Notes under the pieces: model-generated
Databases searched by the model: none
What the model saw: the letters and a program-made list of their open reading frames with translations, nothing else
What the model was told of the DNA's origin: nothing
Shown: positions 26,586 to 36,576 of the stretch, piece by piece
Layout of the letters: each line of letters opens with the position of its first letter
How positions within the stretch are numbered: the first letter of the stretch is position 1
Assembly: GCF_035581345.1 (NCBI RefSeq)
Contig: NZ_CP141608.1
Coordinates: 4,184,501 to 4,248,500 of the forward strand
Reading direction: 5' to 3'
DNA: 64,000 nt
Source of the DNA: Pseudomonas sp. JQ170C
GTDB lineage: Bacteria > Pseudomonadota > Gammaproteobacteria > Pseudomonadales > Pseudomonadaceae
Translations under genes and position numbers: made by a program

Positions 26586-27833
26586 ATGCGCGTACTCTGG
26601 ACACTGCCCTACCTGCCCTGGCCGACCACCAGCGGCGGTAAATCCCGGCAATATCATTTGCTGCGCAGCCTGGCGCAGCGCGGTCACCAGATCACCTTGC
26701 TGGTGCAATCGAAAATCCCTCCCAGCGAAGCCGCGCGCCAGGCGCTTGAGCCCCTGCTCGAACGGCTGATCGTACTGCCCAGGCGACCTTTGCACAGCCC
26801 ACTGAATGTCCTGGCGGCGCTGTATGTCGGCTACCCCATGCGTGCCAGCGTCAACGGCCTCGCACCGCACCTGCGCCACTGCTTCGAGCACCTGCTGGAC
26901 GAACACTGGGATGTGATCCAGATCGAACACAGTTACAGCTTCCAGCCGTTTGAAAGGGCCTTGCAGGCCCGCGGCCTGCCCTTCGTGCTCAGCGAACACA
27001 CCATTGAATCGACGGCCGGCGATGCCTGCCATGACCGCCTGCCGCTGTGGCTGCGCCCCTTCAATGCTTTCGACCGCTGGCGCTATCGGCACTGGGAAAG
27101 CCGCGTGCTGAACCAGGCCCACGAAGTGGTCGCGGTGAGCCCCACCGATGTCGAACACATCCGCCAGCTGACCGGCAACCCGGCATCGCTGGTGATCAAC
27201 GGGGTCGACTGCGCGCACTTTCGCGACATTCACCCCTGCCCGCACAGCCAGCGGCTGTTGTTTGTCGGCAACTTCGAGCATGGCGCAAGCCTGGAAGCGG
27301 TTGAGTGGGCGCTCGAAGACATTCTGCCGCAGGTCTGGCAGAGCAATCCGGCAGTGCGCCTGGCCGTAGTCGGGTATGGCCTGCCAGAAAGCTGGAAGTC
27401 TCGCTGGAACGATCCGCGGATCGAATGGGTGGGATACCTGCCTGATCTGCGCGAACTGCAGCGGCATTCGGCAATTTTCTTCGCCCCGCAGCGCTATGGC
27501 GGCGGCTCGAAAATCAAAGTGCTGGAGGCCATGGCGGCAGGGTTGCCCGTCGTCACGACGCTCAAGGGGGTGTCTGGATTGCAGGTAACGCTGGGCGAGC
27601 ATTACCTGGGCAGCGATGACCCTGATCAACTGGCCCTGCTGATCACCCAGTTGCTCAACCAGCCCTGGCGCATGCGCCAGCTGTCAGGGGCAGCGCGCCA
27701 GTTCGTCAACGATCGCCATGACTGGAGCATTGCAGCCGCCCAGCTCGAGAGCGTACATGCGCGCCTGGGCCAGCGCGCGCCCGTACTTGCGGAACCGGAC
27801 ACCAACGCCCTGCTCAGCCGCTCAGCCGAGTAG
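26586..27833 (+). CDS. Glycosyltransferase family 4 protein
   Basis: A 415-aa GT-B fold glycosyltransferase. The N-terminal lobe opens VLWTLPYLPWPTTSGGKSRQYHLLRSLAQRGH, a common acceptor-side pattern, and the C-terminal lobe has the donor-binding region FFAPQRYGGGSKIKVLEAMAAGLPVV with the retaining-enzyme E-x7-E spacing. No membrane segment or signal peptide. GTG/TTG alternatives were not needed; the ATG follows GAGGAAGGGG. It is a single gene without other polysaccharide genes nearby, so the acceptor is unknown. Its 3' end overlaps moeA by 12 bases in convergent orientation. Confidence 0.88.
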   Translation: MRVLWTLPYLPWPTTSGGKSRQYHLLRSLAQRGHQITLLVQSKIPPSEAARQALEPLLERLIVLPRRPLHSPLNVLAALYVGYPMRASVNGLAPHLRHCFEHLLDEHWDVIQIEHSYSFQPFERALQARGLPFVLSEHTIESTAGDACHDRLPLWLRPFNAFDRWRYRHWESRVLNQAHEVVAVSPTDVEHIRQLTGNPASLVINGVDCAHFRDIHPCPHSQRLLFVGNFEHGASLEAVEWALEDILPQVWQSNPAVRLAVVGYGLPESWKSRWNDPRIEWVGYLPDLRELQRHSAIFFAPQRYGGGSKIKVLEAMAAGLPVVTTLKGVSGLQVTLGEHYLGSDDPDQLALLITQLLNQPWRMRQLSGAARQFVNDRHDWSIAAAQLESVHARLGQRAPVLAEPDTNALLSRSAE

Positions 27834-29039
27834 CTCGCTTAAGGGAATGAACTGCACAGTGTCGCCCCTGGCCGGTGTAGTGCCTTCACGGACCTCCACC
27901 AAGCCCTCGGCCCATGCGGCGCTGCGCAGTACGCCCGAGTTCTGGTTCTTGTAGATCAGCGCCTGGCCCTGCTCCAGCCGCGCTCGCAGGTACTCCCTGC
28001 GGTTGCCGGCAACTGGCCAGTCGAAACCTGCAGGCACGGCAAACTGCAGCGGTGTCACATCGACCACCCCCTGACGGCGCAGCAGATACGGCCGAGTCAG
28101 CAGCCCGAAGGTCACCAGCGTCGAGGCCGGGTTCCCCGGCAAGCCGATAACCGGCACACCGTTGTAATGACCAAAGGTCAAGGGCTTGCCGGGCTTGATC
28201 GCCAGTTTCCACAGCGCAATCTCGCCGGCTTCGCGCAGCGCGAGCCCCAGGTAATCAGCCTCGCCAACCGAAACGCCCCCGGTCGAGAGGATCAGGTCGA
28301 CATGCTGCAAACCGGCCAGGCAATCGCGGGTTTTCTGCATATCATCGGCAAGGATCCCGGCATCGACCACTTCGCAGCCCAGGCGCTGCAGCCAGCTGAC
28401 CAGCAAGCGCCGGTTGCTGTTGTAGATCTGCCCCGCCCCCAGCGGCAAGCCCGGCTCGACCAGCTCATCGCCCGTGGACAGCACGGCGACCTTGACCCTG
28501 CGCACCACGGTGAGTTCGGCAAAACCAAGCGTCGCAGCCAGGCCCAACTCGATTGGCCCCAGGCGCGTGCCAGCAGCCAGAACCGACTCACCCTTGCGAG
28601 CTTCCTGACCTTGCGGGCGGATATTCTGGCCGACGCGTAGCGACTCGGCGAAACGGATCCGTTGATCAGCCTGGACCTCGGCGTTTTCCTGCATCTCGAC
28701 GCAGTCGGCGCCTGGCGGCAGTGGCGCGCCCGTGAAGATCCGCGCACAGGTACCCGGCTCCAGTGGCTGCGGGGCGTGCCCGGCGAAAATTCGCTGGCTG
28801 ACCGGCAACGGCTCGCCCTGCCAATCGGCAAGACGCAGGGCATAACCGTCCATGGCGCTGTTCGGCCAGGGCGGCAGGTCCAGTCCTGCGACCAGCTCCT
28901 CGGCCAGTACCCGGCCTTCGGCATCCGCCAACGCCACCTGCTCGACCTCGACAATTGGCGCTGTTTCAGCAAGGGCCAGCAACTGCGCCAGGGCTTCTTC
29001 GACCGGCATCAAGGCTCTGTTCACAGGCGCCTCAGCCAC
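27822..29039 (-). CDS. moeA: Molybdopterin molybdenumtransferase MoeA
   Basis: A 405-aa enzyme that inserts molybdate into adenylylated molybdopterin. It begins with domain I/II (LPPWPNSAMDGYALR, a family signature), then the MogA-like domain III (VAVLSTGDELVEPG, STGGVSVGEADYL, IKPGKPLTFG, LPGNPAST) and the C-terminal beta domain. The start used is a GTG at 29039, which overlaps the last 8 bases of moaB and gives an N terminus like E. coli MoeA; an ATG at 29009 is the alternative. It is co-transcribed with moaB. Substrate enzymes could include nitrate reductase-type or formate dehydrogenase enzymes elsewhere. Confidence 0.95.
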   Translation of the reverse strand: MAEAPVNRALMPVEEALAQLLALAETAPIVEVEQVALADAEGRVLAEELVAGLDLPPWPNSAMDGYALRLADWQGEPLPVSQRIFAGHAPQPLEPGTCARIFTGAPLPPGADCVEMQENAEVQADQRIRFAESLRVGQNIRPQGQEARKGESVLAAGTRLGPIELGLAATLGFAELTVVRRVKVAVLSTGDELVEPGLPLGAGQIYNSNRRLLVSWLQRLGCEVVDAGILADDMQKTRDCLAGLQHVDLILSTGGVSVGEADYLGLALREAGEIALWKLAIKPGKPLTFGHYNGVPVIGLPGNPASTLVTFGLLTRPYLLRRQGVVDVTPLQFAVPAGFDWPVAGNRREYLRARLEQGQALIYKNQNSGVLRSAAWAEGLVEVREGTTPARGDTVQFIPLSELLG

Positions 29040-29571
29040 GAGTTGCGCAGGGTTCGGCCTGCTTCAAGTGGGTGACGAAGTTGCAAGGGCGGTGACGGGC
29101 GTCCAACTGCTCACCGAGGATTCCGTCCCAACCGGTGCGCACGGCATTGGTTGAGCCTGGCAAGCAGCAGACCAGCGTGCCGTTGGCCAGCCCGGCCAGG
29201 GCACGGGACTGCACGGTGGAAGTGCCGATGTCGGCAACGGAGATATGGCGGAACAGCTCGCCAAAACCTTCGACCTGCTTGTCGAGCAGGCAAGCGACCG
29301 CCTCCGGGGTGCTGTCGCGACCGGTGAAGCCGGTACCGCCGGTGATCAACACCACCTGCACCTGCTCATCGGCAATCCAGGTCGCCACCTGGGCGCGAAT
29401 CTTGTACAGGTCGTCCTTGAGCAACACCCGTGCGGCAAGGCCATGGCCCGCTTCGGTGAGTCGATCGACAAACATCTGGCCCGACGTGTCGGTGTCCAGG
29501 GTACGGGTGTCGCTGACCGTCAACACCGCAATGTTCAGCGGTACGAAAGGGGTATCTGCCTTGGCTTTCAT
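29032..29571 (-). CDS. moaB: Molybdenum cofactor biosynthesis protein MoaB
   Basis: A 179-aa MogA/MoaB fold protein: LNIAVLTVSDTRTLDTDTSG, VVLITGGTGFTGRDSTPEAV and GTLVCCLPGSTNAVRTGWDGIL are the molybdopterin-binding segments. MoaB-type proteins adenylylate molybdopterin or have a still unclear role, with MoeA acting next. The ATG at 29571 starts the conserved domain; a long frame upstream to 29868 would run into the promoter of the divergent lipoprotein gene. Confidence 0.93.
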   Translation of the reverse strand: MKAKADTPFVPLNIAVLTVSDTRTLDTDTSGQMFVDRLTEAGHGLAARVLLKDDLYKIRAQVATWIADEQVQVVLITGGTGFTGRDSTPEAVACLLDKQVEGFGELFRHISVADIGTSTVQSRALAGLANGTLVCCLPGSTNAVRTGWDGILGEQLDARHRPCNFVTHLKQAEPCATRG

Positions 29572-29749
29572 CAGACCTTGAATCCATGAGTGATGGGGAA
29601 TATGGAACGGATTTATATCACAGCCCCTCGCAGGATTTTTTGCCCGTCGATGTCGGATGGCAACCGCTATGCTGCAATCTACAAGGAACTTGCGCAGCCA
29701 CCCTGCGTCTGAACAAACAATACGTACCATCCTTAACTGGAGAAACACC

Positions 29750-29971
29750 ATGATCAAGCGGACCCTTCCTGCCTTCCTGCTCGCCCTGGGTCTGGGCACC
29801 CTGGCCGGCTGTGCATCACCTACCGTCATTACCCTCAATGACGGACGAGAAATCCAGGCAGTCGACACCCCGCAGTACGATGATGAGTCGGGCTTCTACG
29901 AATTCGAACAACTTGATGGCAAGCACACCCGCATCAACAAGGACCAGGTGCGTACCGTCAAGGACCTCTGA
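29750..29971 (+). CDS. YgdI/YgdR-type small lipoprotein
   Basis: A 73-aa lipoprotein. The signal peptide ends in the lipobox LAGC (Cys at residue 21), followed by [36 protein letters not shown], which fits the YgdI/YgdR SH3-like domain. Expected in the outer membrane or periplasmic face; function unknown. Ribosome site TGGAGA before the ATG. tRNA-Pro lies 65 bases downstream. Confidence 0.88.
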   Translation: MIKRTLPAFLLALGLGTLAGCASPTVITLNDGREIQAVDTPQYDDESGFYEFEQLDGKHTRINKDQVRTVKDL

Positions 29972-29999
29972 GACCTGCGCCGAGCCTCCTGAAGGGGGC

Positions 30000-30027
30000 T
30001 TGCCCGGGAGAAAGTTTTGAGTAATAT
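30000..30027 (+). promoter_or_regulatory. tRNA-Pro promoter
   Basis: TTGCCC (30000-30005), 16 bases, TAATAT (30022-30027). Transcription would begin a few bases before the mature 5' end at 30037. Confidence 0.6.
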
Positions 30028-30036
30028 TTTCTCCGT

Positions 30037-30113
30037 CGGAGTGTAGCGCAGCCAGGTAGCGCGTCTCGTTCGGGACGAGAAGGCCGCAGGTTCGAATCCT
30101 GTCTCTCCGACCA
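30037..30113 (+). tRNA. tRNA-Pro (anticodon CGG)
   Basis: A 77-base tRNA with CCA encoded. The acceptor stem opposes CGGAGTG and CTCTCCG with one T-T mismatch at the sixth pair. The D arm is AGCGCAGCCAGGTAGCGC. The anticodon stem TCTCG/CGAGA holds the loop TTCGGGA, giving anticodon CGG, which reads CCG. The T arm is GCAGG-TTCGAAT-CCTGT. It resembles E. coli proK-type tRNA. A terminator follows at 30127. Confidence 0.95.
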
Positions 30114-30126
30114 GATCACTCAACGA

Positions 30127-30152
30127 AAAGCCCGCCTTGATGCGGGCTTTTT
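30127..30152 (+). terminator. Terminator of tRNA-Pro
   Basis: A stem AAAGCCCGC / GCGGGCTTT with loop CTTGAT followed by TTTTC, directly after the tRNA. Confidence 0.9.
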
Positions 30153-30248
30153 CGTGCCTGCCATCCTACAAACTGCACTGGCCAGCATTGCGCCGCGGCG
30201 ACGGGGCCAGCAGAATGCGCGCCTTTTTGAACATTGAGGTTGATTCAC

Positions 30249-30623
30249 ATGCGTAAGACTCTTGCCGCCCTGACCCTGGGCCTGCTGTGCGCACAAGGCG
30301 CCGTGGCTGGCGATGGCCAGACTGCTATTGGCGGTGGCCTGGGTGGTGCACTGGGTAACCTGGTCGGGCAGAAGCTCGGCGGCAGCACCGGTGCAGCGAT
30401 CGGTGCCGGTGTCGGCGGTGCCACAGGCAGCGCCATGGCCGCGAAGAAAGGCAACAAGACCAAGGCAGCCATTGGTGGCGGCCTGGGTTCGGCCGGTGGC
30501 TCGCTGGTAGGCAACAAGCTCGGCGGCAAAACCGGCGCCACCATTGGCGCTGGCCTGGGTGGCGCGGCGGGCGGCGCACTGGGCAACAACCTGGCGGATG
30601 ACCATCGCAAGAAGCGTCACTGA
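30249..30623 (+). CDS. Exported glycine-zipper protein
   Basis: A 124-aa protein. A signal peptide (MRKTLAALTLGLLCAQGAVA) is followed by repeated glycine-zipper blocks: IGGGLGGALGNLVGQKLGG, AIGAGVGGATGSAMAA, IGGGLGSAGGSLVGNKLGG and TIGAGLGGAAGGALGNNL, that is, two near copies of a 50-residue unit. Such zippers pack in membranes or form oligomers. The tail DDHRKKRH is basic. Likely outer-membrane or periplasmic; function not known. The repeat pattern suggests an internal duplication. ATG at 30249 starts the signal peptide. Confidence 0.82.
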   Translation: MRKTLAALTLGLLCAQGAVAGDGQTAIGGGLGGALGNLVGQKLGGSTGAAIGAGVGGATGSAMAAKKGNKTKAAIGGGLGSAGGSLVGNKLGGKTGATIGAGLGGAAGGALGNNLADDHRKKRH

Positions 30624-30648
30624 TAGCGCCCCGCGATGCTTTCATAGC
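30624..30648. repeat. Partial REP-like sequence
   Basis: GCGCCCCGCGATGCTTTCAT resembles the right half of the REP at 20652-20667. No matching left arm, so a remnant or chance likeness. Confidence 0.3.
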
Positions 30649-30658
30649 CCGGAAACAA

Positions 30659-30684
30659 AACAACCCCCTATGCAGGGGGTTGTT
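30659..30684. terminator. Bidirectional terminator of mqo and glycine-zipper gene
   Basis: AACAACCCCCT (30659-30669) pairs perfectly with AGGGGGTTGTT (30674-30684). On the minus strand a T-rich stretch (TTGTTTTGTTT) follows, making it the mqo terminator. Confidence 0.9.
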
Positions 30685-30704
30685 CGTATCTACCGCAGCA
30701 ATGC

Positions 30705-32303
30705 TTACAGCGCAGGCTCAGCCTGTACCGCAGCAGCACCTTCCGGCAGCACCGGAACATACAGCAGACCCAGGCGCGAGCTGCTCCATTCACGGGTCTT
30801 GTTGGTCAGCTCAAGGTTGTTGTTGAGCTTCTGACCGTAGGTAGGAACGATCTCCTTGAGCTTGGCCTGCCACTCAGGAGTCTTGATGCGATCCTTGTAG
30901 GTCTTCTCCAGCACGGTCAGCATGATCGGTGCGGCGGTCGACGCACCTGGCGATGCACCCAGCAGCGCGGCGATGGTGCCGTCCTGGGACGCGACGACTT
31001 CAGTACCGAACTGCAGCACACCACCGTGAACCGGGTCCTTCTTGATGACTTGAACGCGTTGACCGGCCTGCAGCAGCTTCCAGTCTTGGTCCTTGGCGTT
31101 CGGGTAGTACTCGCGCAAGGCATCCATGCGGTCTTCGAAGCTGAGCATCAGTTGACCCATCAGGTAGGTGCTCAGGTCGATGTTGTCGATCCCCGCATGC
31201 GTCATCGGCAGGATGTTGTGCGTGGTCAGCGCCGCGAACATGTCCAGCAGCGAACCGTTCTTCAGGAACTTGGTGGAGAACGTGGCGAACGGGCCGAACA
31301 GCAATACTTCCTTGCCGTCGATCACACGGGTGTCCAGGTGCGGAACGGACATCGGCGGCGCGCCAACCGAAGCCTTGCCGTACAGCTTGGCCTTGTGGCG
31401 GGAAACGATGTCCTGGTTGTCGGTCATCAGGAACTGGCCGCCGACCGGGAAGCCTGCGTAGCCCTCAGCCTCGGGAATGCCCGACTTCTGCAGCAGTTTC
31501 AGGGCGCCACCACCGGCACCGATGAAGACGAACTTGGCCTTCACGCTGCGCTCCACACCCTTGTTGGCCAGGTCTGCAACGACCACGGTCCAGGTGTTGT
31601 CGGCATTGCGCACGATGTCGCGCACTTCGTGCTGCACGTGCAGCTTGACGTTGTCGTGCTTGGTCAGCGAGGCAATCATCTGGCGAGTGATCTCGCCGAA
31701 GTTGACGTCGGTACCAATCGACATGCGGGTTGCGGCGATCTTCTGGTCGGCAGCACGGCCTTCCATCACGACCGGTACCCACTTCTGGATCTGGGCGTGG
31801 TCTTCGGAGTATTCCATGCCGCGGAACAGCGAGCTGTGCTGCAGGGCTTCATGGCGCTTCTTGAGGAACTCGACGTTCTTCTCGCCCCAGACGAAGCTCA
31901 TGTGTGGAACGTTGTTGATGAACGATTTCGGGTTGCTCAGCACATTCTGCTCGACCTGGTAGGCCCAGAACTGCTTGGAGATCTCGAACTGCTCGTTGAC
32001 CCCGACCGCCTTGCTGATGTCGATCTTGCCGTCGGCACCTTCGCTGGTGTAGTTCAGCTCGCAGAACGCGGAGTGGCCGGTACCGGCGTTGTTCCAGGCG
32101 TTGGAGCTCTCTTCGGCGACCTTGTCCAGGCGCTCGTAGATGTCGATCGACCAGCCCGGCTCCAGCTCATTGAGGTAGGTACCCAGGCTTGCACTCATGA
32201 TGCCGCCGCCGATCAACAGCACGTCTACGGTTTTCTCGGGCTCGCTGGGCTTGGAGCAGCCAATGACACTCAGGCACAGGAGCGTCAGCAGGATTTTTTT
32301 CAT
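30705..32303 (-). CDS. mqo: Malate:quinone oxidoreductase with lipoprotein signal
   Basis: A 532-aa FAD enzyme that oxidises malate to oxaloacetate and passes electrons to the quinone pool. The FAD-binding motif is [17 protein letters not shown], and [16 protein letters not shown] and [15 protein letters not shown] are typical Mqo blocks; the C-terminal GASPGAST motif is present. Unusually, the N terminus [20 protein letters not shown] is a lipoprotein signal with lipobox VIGC (Cys16), about 25 residues before the Rossmann fold. Most Mqo proteins are peripheral on the cytoplasmic side. If processed, this one would face the periplasm. P. putida has several mqo paralogues; which one this is was not determined. 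Confidence 0.93.
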   Translation of the reverse strand: MKKILLTLLCLSVIGCSKPSEPEKTVDVLLIGGGIMSASLGTYLNELEPGWSIDIYERLDKVAEESSNAWNNAGTGHSAFCELNYTSEGADGKIDISKAVGVNEQFEISKQFWAYQVEQNVLSNPKSFINNVPHMSFVWGEKNVEFLKKRHEALQHSSLFRGMEYSEDHAQIQKWVPVVMEGRAADQKIAATRMSIGTDVNFGEITRQMIASLTKHDNVKLHVQHEVRDIVRNADNTWTVVVADLANKGVERSVKAKFVFIGAGGGALKLLQKSGIPEAEGYAGFPVGGQFLMTDNQDIVSRHKAKLYGKASVGAPPMSVPHLDTRVIDGKEVLLFGPFATFSTKFLKNGSLLDMFAALTTHNILPMTHAGIDNIDLSTYLMGQLMLSFEDRMDALREYYPNAKDQDWKLLQAGQRVQVIKKDPVHGGVLQFGTEVVASQDGTIAALLGASPGASTAAPIMLTVLEKTYKDRIKTPEWQAKLKEIVPTYGQKLNNNLELTNKTREWSSSRLGLLYVPVLPEGAAAVQAEPAL

Positions 32304-32694
32304 AATTCAATCCAATTGAGGTGAAGTAATTGGCAATGACCGCTGGTCCCGTTGTGCACGCCCGGATTCTTGTTGTCGCTCGCGCAGACCAAAGCTTAGC
32401 TGGGCCCGGCATTCAGGCAACCGGCCTGAAGGCACGCGCTAGGGTTGGCGGCTGGGGTTGTTCGATGGATCGGGAACGGTCGTCACCCTGACGGTTGGCT
32501 GTAAAGACGGCCGCCGGGTGTTTGCGAGGCATAGGCCTGCTCGCCTTTAAGCACAAAACAGGCCAACTTCTGCAATACCAAGGGCTAATAGCTAGGACGC
32601 GTCGTCGCACCCCATATTTAACGGTTTTACTGGCGACATTCCGCCACACCCTCAGCCTCAGCGCCGCTGATGTGGCGGATTTCCCCCTGCCTGG
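32304..32694 (-). other. 391-base region between mqo and the chemoreceptor gene
   Basis: No gene is supported. It must contain the mqo promoter. A stem CCGCCACA (32641-32648) / TGTGGCGG lies just downstream of the chemoreceptor stop and could help end that transcript, though it lacks a T tract. Confidence 0.45.
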
Positions 32695-34311
32695 TCAGGC
32701 ACTTAACCGCGCCGTCACTTCGCCCAACTGCCCCGACAAGCCATGCAACCGGTGCCCCGCCTGCTCGGTATGCTGCACAGCTTGCTGGTTGGCGGTGGCG
32801 ATATGGGTGATTGCCTCCAGATTGCGGGAAATGTCTTCCGCGACACTGGTTTGCTCTTCAGCGGCGGTGGCTATCTGCCGGCTCATGTCGCGAATGGCTT
32901 CTACGGCCACAGTAATGCGCTGCAGCATCTGTCCGGCGTGCTGAACCTGCTCGGCACCTTCCTCGCTACGCTGCTGACCACTTTCGATGGCCTTGACCGC
33001 CTCCAGGGCGCCGGACTGCACCGCGCTGATGATCTGGTTGATTTCAGCAATCGAGGCCGCCGTGCGCTGGGCCAGGCTGCGCACCTCGTCGGCGACCACG
33101 GCAAAGCCGCGCCCCGCCTCCCCTGCCCGCGCCGCCTCGATGGCGGCATTGAGCGCCAGCAGGTTGGTTTGCTCGGCAATCCCGCGGATCACCTCCAGTA
33201 CCTTGCCGATCCGGGCGCTGTCCGACTCAAGGTGGCGAATCACCGCCGCCGTGCCGGCGATTTCCTGATTCACCGTAGCGATGGTGGCGATGGTGGCCTG
33301 CATCACCTGCTCACCGGCCTGGGCACTGTGATCGGCGTCATCGGCCGCACTCGCCGCTTCTGCGGCATGACGCGCAACTTCCTGGGCCGTGGCGGACATT
33401 TCATGCATCGCCGTGGCCACCTGGTCGGTGCGCTGAAACTGGTCATCGGTGCCGCGGGCCATGCTGCCGGCCAGGGTACGCAATTCGCCGCTGGCGGCTT
33501 CCAGCTCACCGGCATTGTTCTGCAAGCGAGTGATGGTATCGGCGAGAAAATCCCGCAGGGTATTGGCCGCGACCGCCAAACGGCCCAGCTCGTCCTGGCG
33601 GTTGCTGGGAACGCGCGCCTCGAAGCGCCCCTGGCTCAGCTGCGCGACATAGTCGATCAAGCCCCGGATCGGCTCGATCAGGCTGCGATTTACCAGCCAC
33701 AGGCTGAACAAGCCGACCAGCAATGCCGAGCCGAACATCACCAGCAGCCCCAGCCACACGGTCCGTTCTGCCGACTGACTGATCGCTTGGGCGCGCGCCT
33801 GGGCATCGCTGCGCAATTGGGTGACCAGCGCGCTCATTTGCTCACTGGCGGCGCGGTCCACGCCCTTGACGGCCTGATCGCCGGCCACGGGATCGCCGCC
33901 AGCGGCAAGAAACGCCTGGCGCCCGCGCTCATAGGCCTGCCCAAGCTCGCGGTGGCTTGCCTTCAATTGCTCGGCGCGCGCCTTGAGCGTTGCATCGCTA
34001 CCCTGGATCAACTGCTCGAGAATGCGCTGCACCTGCTGCTCACGGGCGAGAAACTGCTGCCAGTATTTATCCCGCTCGGCCGGCTGCTTGCCGCGCAACA
34101 GCACGTTTTTCCATTCCTGGACCTGAACCTTGAACTGCAGATTGGCCTCATCGATCAACTGTGAGGCCTGCAGCGGCCCGTCAATCAACTGCCCGTACCC
34201 ACGCACACTGGACGACAGCAATTGAAAGCAGACCAGCGCGATCAGCAGTATCGCCAACAGGCTGCCACCGAGTAACGCAAGGATTTGCACTCTGAGGGAT
34301 TTACGCAACAT
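32695..34311 (-). CDS. Methyl-accepting chemotaxis protein
   Basis: A 538-aa transmembrane chemoreceptor. Membrane segment 1 is at residues 9-31 ([22 protein letters not shown]), a periplasmic four-helix-like sensor of about 150 residues follows ([20 protein letters not shown] resembles the HBM/4HB class), membrane segment 2 is at about 188-208, then HAMP, and the cytoplasmic hairpin contains the invariant tip [43 protein letters not shown] sequence. Ligand unknown. No C-terminal CheB/CheR tethering pentapeptide is visible. The start at 34311 fits the membrane segment; the ribosome site is poor. A terminator of the upstream exporter gene precedes it. Confidence 0.92.
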   Translation of the reverse strand: MLRKSLRVQILALLGGSLLAILLIALVCFQLLSSSVRGYGQLIDGPLQASQLIDEANLQFKVQVQEWKNVLLRGKQPAERDKYWQQFLAREQQVQRILEQLIQGSDATLKARAEQLKASHRELGQAYERGRQAFLAAGGDPVAGDQAVKGVDRAASEQMSALVTQLRSDAQARAQAISQSAERTVWLGLLVMFGSALLVGLFSLWLVNRSLIEPIRGLIDYVAQLSQGRFEARVPSNRQDELGRLAVAANTLRDFLADTITRLQNNAGELEAASGELRTLAGSMARGTDDQFQRTDQVATAMHEMSATAQEVARHAAEAASAADDADHSAQAGEQVMQATIATIATVNQEIAGTAAVIRHLESDSARIGKVLEVIRGIAEQTNLLALNAAIEAARAGEAGRGFAVVADEVRSLAQRTAASIAEINQIISAVQSGALEAVKAIESGQQRSEEGAEQVQHAGQMLQRITVAVEAIRDMSRQIATAAEEQTSVAEDISRNLEAITHIATANQQAVQHTEQAGHRLHGLSGQLGEVTARLSA

Positions 34312-34411
34312 CGAAAGGAATCTCGGTACAAGAAAAAGAGGGAGCGACGCAACCTGGCATCGACGAGGCAATGACATCCCTGTCCTCGTTCGCGTAGCGT
34401 TGCTACAGGCG

Positions 34412-34441
34412 AAAAAAAAGCTGCCATCGTTCGATAGCAGC
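34412..34441 (-). terminator. Terminator of the MsbA-like gene
   Basis: GCTGCTATCG / CGATGGCAGC on the minus strand (one wobble) followed by eight T (34419-34412). Confidence 0.85.
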
Positions 34442-34521
34442 CAAGTTCGAGCGTTACGCAACAGCTAGGGCAGATACTCTCAGGGGATTGCTACAGAAAT
34501 GTGACAGCCCGTGGAACCTTG

Positions 34522-36294
34522 TCACAAATCCGTAACGACGTTGAACTGCAGGGCCGCCAGCCGGGCGTACAACGGGCTTTCGGCAATCAGCTGACGGTGA
34601 GTGCCGACCGCCACCAGCCGCCCCTGGTCGATGACCGCAATGCGGTCGGCATGCTGGATGGTGGCCAGGCGATGGGCGATCACCAGCGTGGTGCGCCCGC
34701 CCATCAAGGCCGGCAGTGCCTGCTGGATCAAGTGCTCGCTCTGGGCATCCAGGGCACTGGTGGCCTCGTCGAGCAGCAGTATCGGCGCATCCACCAGCAA
34801 GGCCCGGGCAATCGCCAGGCGCTGGCGCTGGCCACCGGACAATCCCAGGCCAGCATCGCCCAAATGGGTTTGATAGCCCTGGGGCAGTTGCAGGATGAAT
34901 TCATGGGCGTGGGCACTGCGCGCAGCAGCCTGCACCTGCTCGGGTGTGGCATCGGGGCGCCCGTAGCGAATGTTCTCCTCCACGGTGCCGAAGAACAGCG
35001 CCGGGTTCTGCGCCACCAGGGCAAAGTGCCTGCGCAGGTCCTGGGGTTCGAGCCGGCTCAGGTCCTGGCCATCCAGCAGGATGCGGCCTTGCTGAGGATC
35101 GTAAAAACGCAGCAACAGATCGAACAAGGTTGACTTGCCCGCCCCGGAAGGCCCGACCAGGGCCACGGTTTCTCCCGGCTCCACGCTGAGGCTCAAGCCA
35201 TCGACGGCTGCAGTCTCCGGCCGCGACGGGTAGGCAAAGTGCAGGTTCTGCAGCTCGAGTCGGCCGCTCACCCGGGCAGGCGTGTGCTCCAGCCTCTCTG
35301 CCGGAGCGGTGATTTCGCTGCGCGCCGCCAGCAGCTCTGCAATCCGCTCAGCCGCCCCGGCAGCGCGCTGCAGTTCGCCAATCACTTCGCTCAGGGTGCC
35401 GAAGGCACTGCCGACGATCAGGCTGTAGAAAACGAAGGCCGCCAGCTCCCCTGCCGATATCCGCCCGGCGATCACATCCATGCCGCCGACCCAGAGCATC
35501 ACGCCAACGGCGCCGAGCACCAGCACGATCACCAGGGTAATCAGCCAGGCGCGTTGCAAGATGCGCTTGCGTGCAACGCTGAAGGCCGCCTCCACGGTGC
35601 TGCCGAAACGCTGCTGGTCCTGCGCCTGGTGGTTGTAGGCCTGCACGGTCTTGATCTGCCCCAGGGTTTCGGCCACGTAGCTGCCCACATCGGCCACGCG
35701 GTCCTGGCTCTGACGCGACAGCGCGCGAACCCGCCGCCCGAAGATCAGGATCGGCGCCAGCACCAGCGGCAAGGCCAGCACCACGATGCTGGTGAGCTTG
35801 GGGTTGGTGATAAACAACAAGACGATCCCGCCCAGCACCATCAGGGCATTGCGCAGGAACAGCGACAGCGACGAGCCGATCACCGATTGCAACAAGGTGG
35901 TGTCGGCGGTCAGGCGCGACTGGATCTCCGAACTGCGGTTACGCTCGAAGAAGCCGGGATGCAGGTAGATCAGGTGATCGAACACCTGCTGGCGGATATC
36001 TGCCACGCAGCGTTCGCCGATCCACGACACCAGATAAAAACGGCTGAAGGTACCGATTGCCAGTGCCAGCACCAGCACCAGGAAAAAGCCGATGGACTGC
36101 TGGAGCAGCTGCGGCGAGCGGGTCATGAAGCCCTGATCGACCATCAGGCGTATGCCCTGCCCCAGGGACAGGGTGATCCCCGCAGTGACCACCAGCGCCA
36201 GCAAGGCCACCAGCGCCTGCTTGCGATAAGGACGAATAAAGTGCCAGCCCAGGCGCAGCGCCTGGCGCTGGCGGGAAGTAATGCGATTGAACAT
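34522..36294 (-). CDS. MsbA-like ABC exporter, fused membrane and ATPase domains
   Basis: A 590-aa half-transporter. Six membrane helices occupy residues about 25-310, and the ATPase domain has Walker A GPSGAGKST, signature LSGGQRQRLAIARAL, Walker B ILLLDEATSALD and the H-loop IAHRLAT. Homodimers of this type export lipids or drugs. The family (LapB-type or msbA-like 'ABC transporter transmembrane domain protein') is often annotated as MsbA, but a separate essential msbA with lpxK normally exists, so the substrate is unsettled. ATG at 36294. Ends at a good terminator. Confidence 0.9.
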   Translation of the reverse strand: MFNRITSRQRQALRLGWHFIRPYRKQALVALLALVVTAGITLSLGQGIRLMVDQGFMTRSPQLLQQSIGFFLVLVLALAIGTFSRFYLVSWIGERCVADIRQQVFDHLIYLHPGFFERNRSSEIQSRLTADTTLLQSVIGSSLSLFLRNALMVLGGIVLLFITNPKLTSIVVLALPLVLAPILIFGRRVRALSRQSQDRVADVGSYVAETLGQIKTVQAYNHQAQDQQRFGSTVEAAFSVARKRILQRAWLITLVIVLVLGAVGVMLWVGGMDVIAGRISAGELAAFVFYSLIVGSAFGTLSEVIGELQRAAGAAERIAELLAARSEITAPAERLEHTPARVSGRLELQNLHFAYPSRPETAAVDGLSLSVEPGETVALVGPSGAGKSTLFDLLLRFYDPQQGRILLDGQDLSRLEPQDLRRHFALVAQNPALFFGTVEENIRYGRPDATPEQVQAAARSAHAHEFILQLPQGYQTHLGDAGLGLSGGQRQRLAIARALLVDAPILLLDEATSALDAQSEHLIQQALPALMGGRTTLVIAHRLATIQHADRIAVIDQGRLVAVGTHRQLIAESPLYARLAALQFNVVTDL

Positions 36295-36576
36295 GAAAGG
36301 GCCGCTGATCAACAATTTCGCCCAGCCTACACCTGACCGCTCGTCTTGCGCCAAGGAACTCGTGGCAAGCGAGGCCGTCGGATCCGGACCAGGGCATGCG
36401 AACCTTTAAGGTCCGCCTTGAAAGTGGCTAGACCGTTTCGTTCTAAAGTACTGCTGGAGGTTTAGTCAGGATTCTGGTGGACTGGAAGCGTCGTACAGTG
36501 ATCACCGAAGAGGCTGTCACAGCCCGGTCACGAAGCGCACCTAGTCTGAGCTTGCAACCTGATGAGGAGACGGGAA

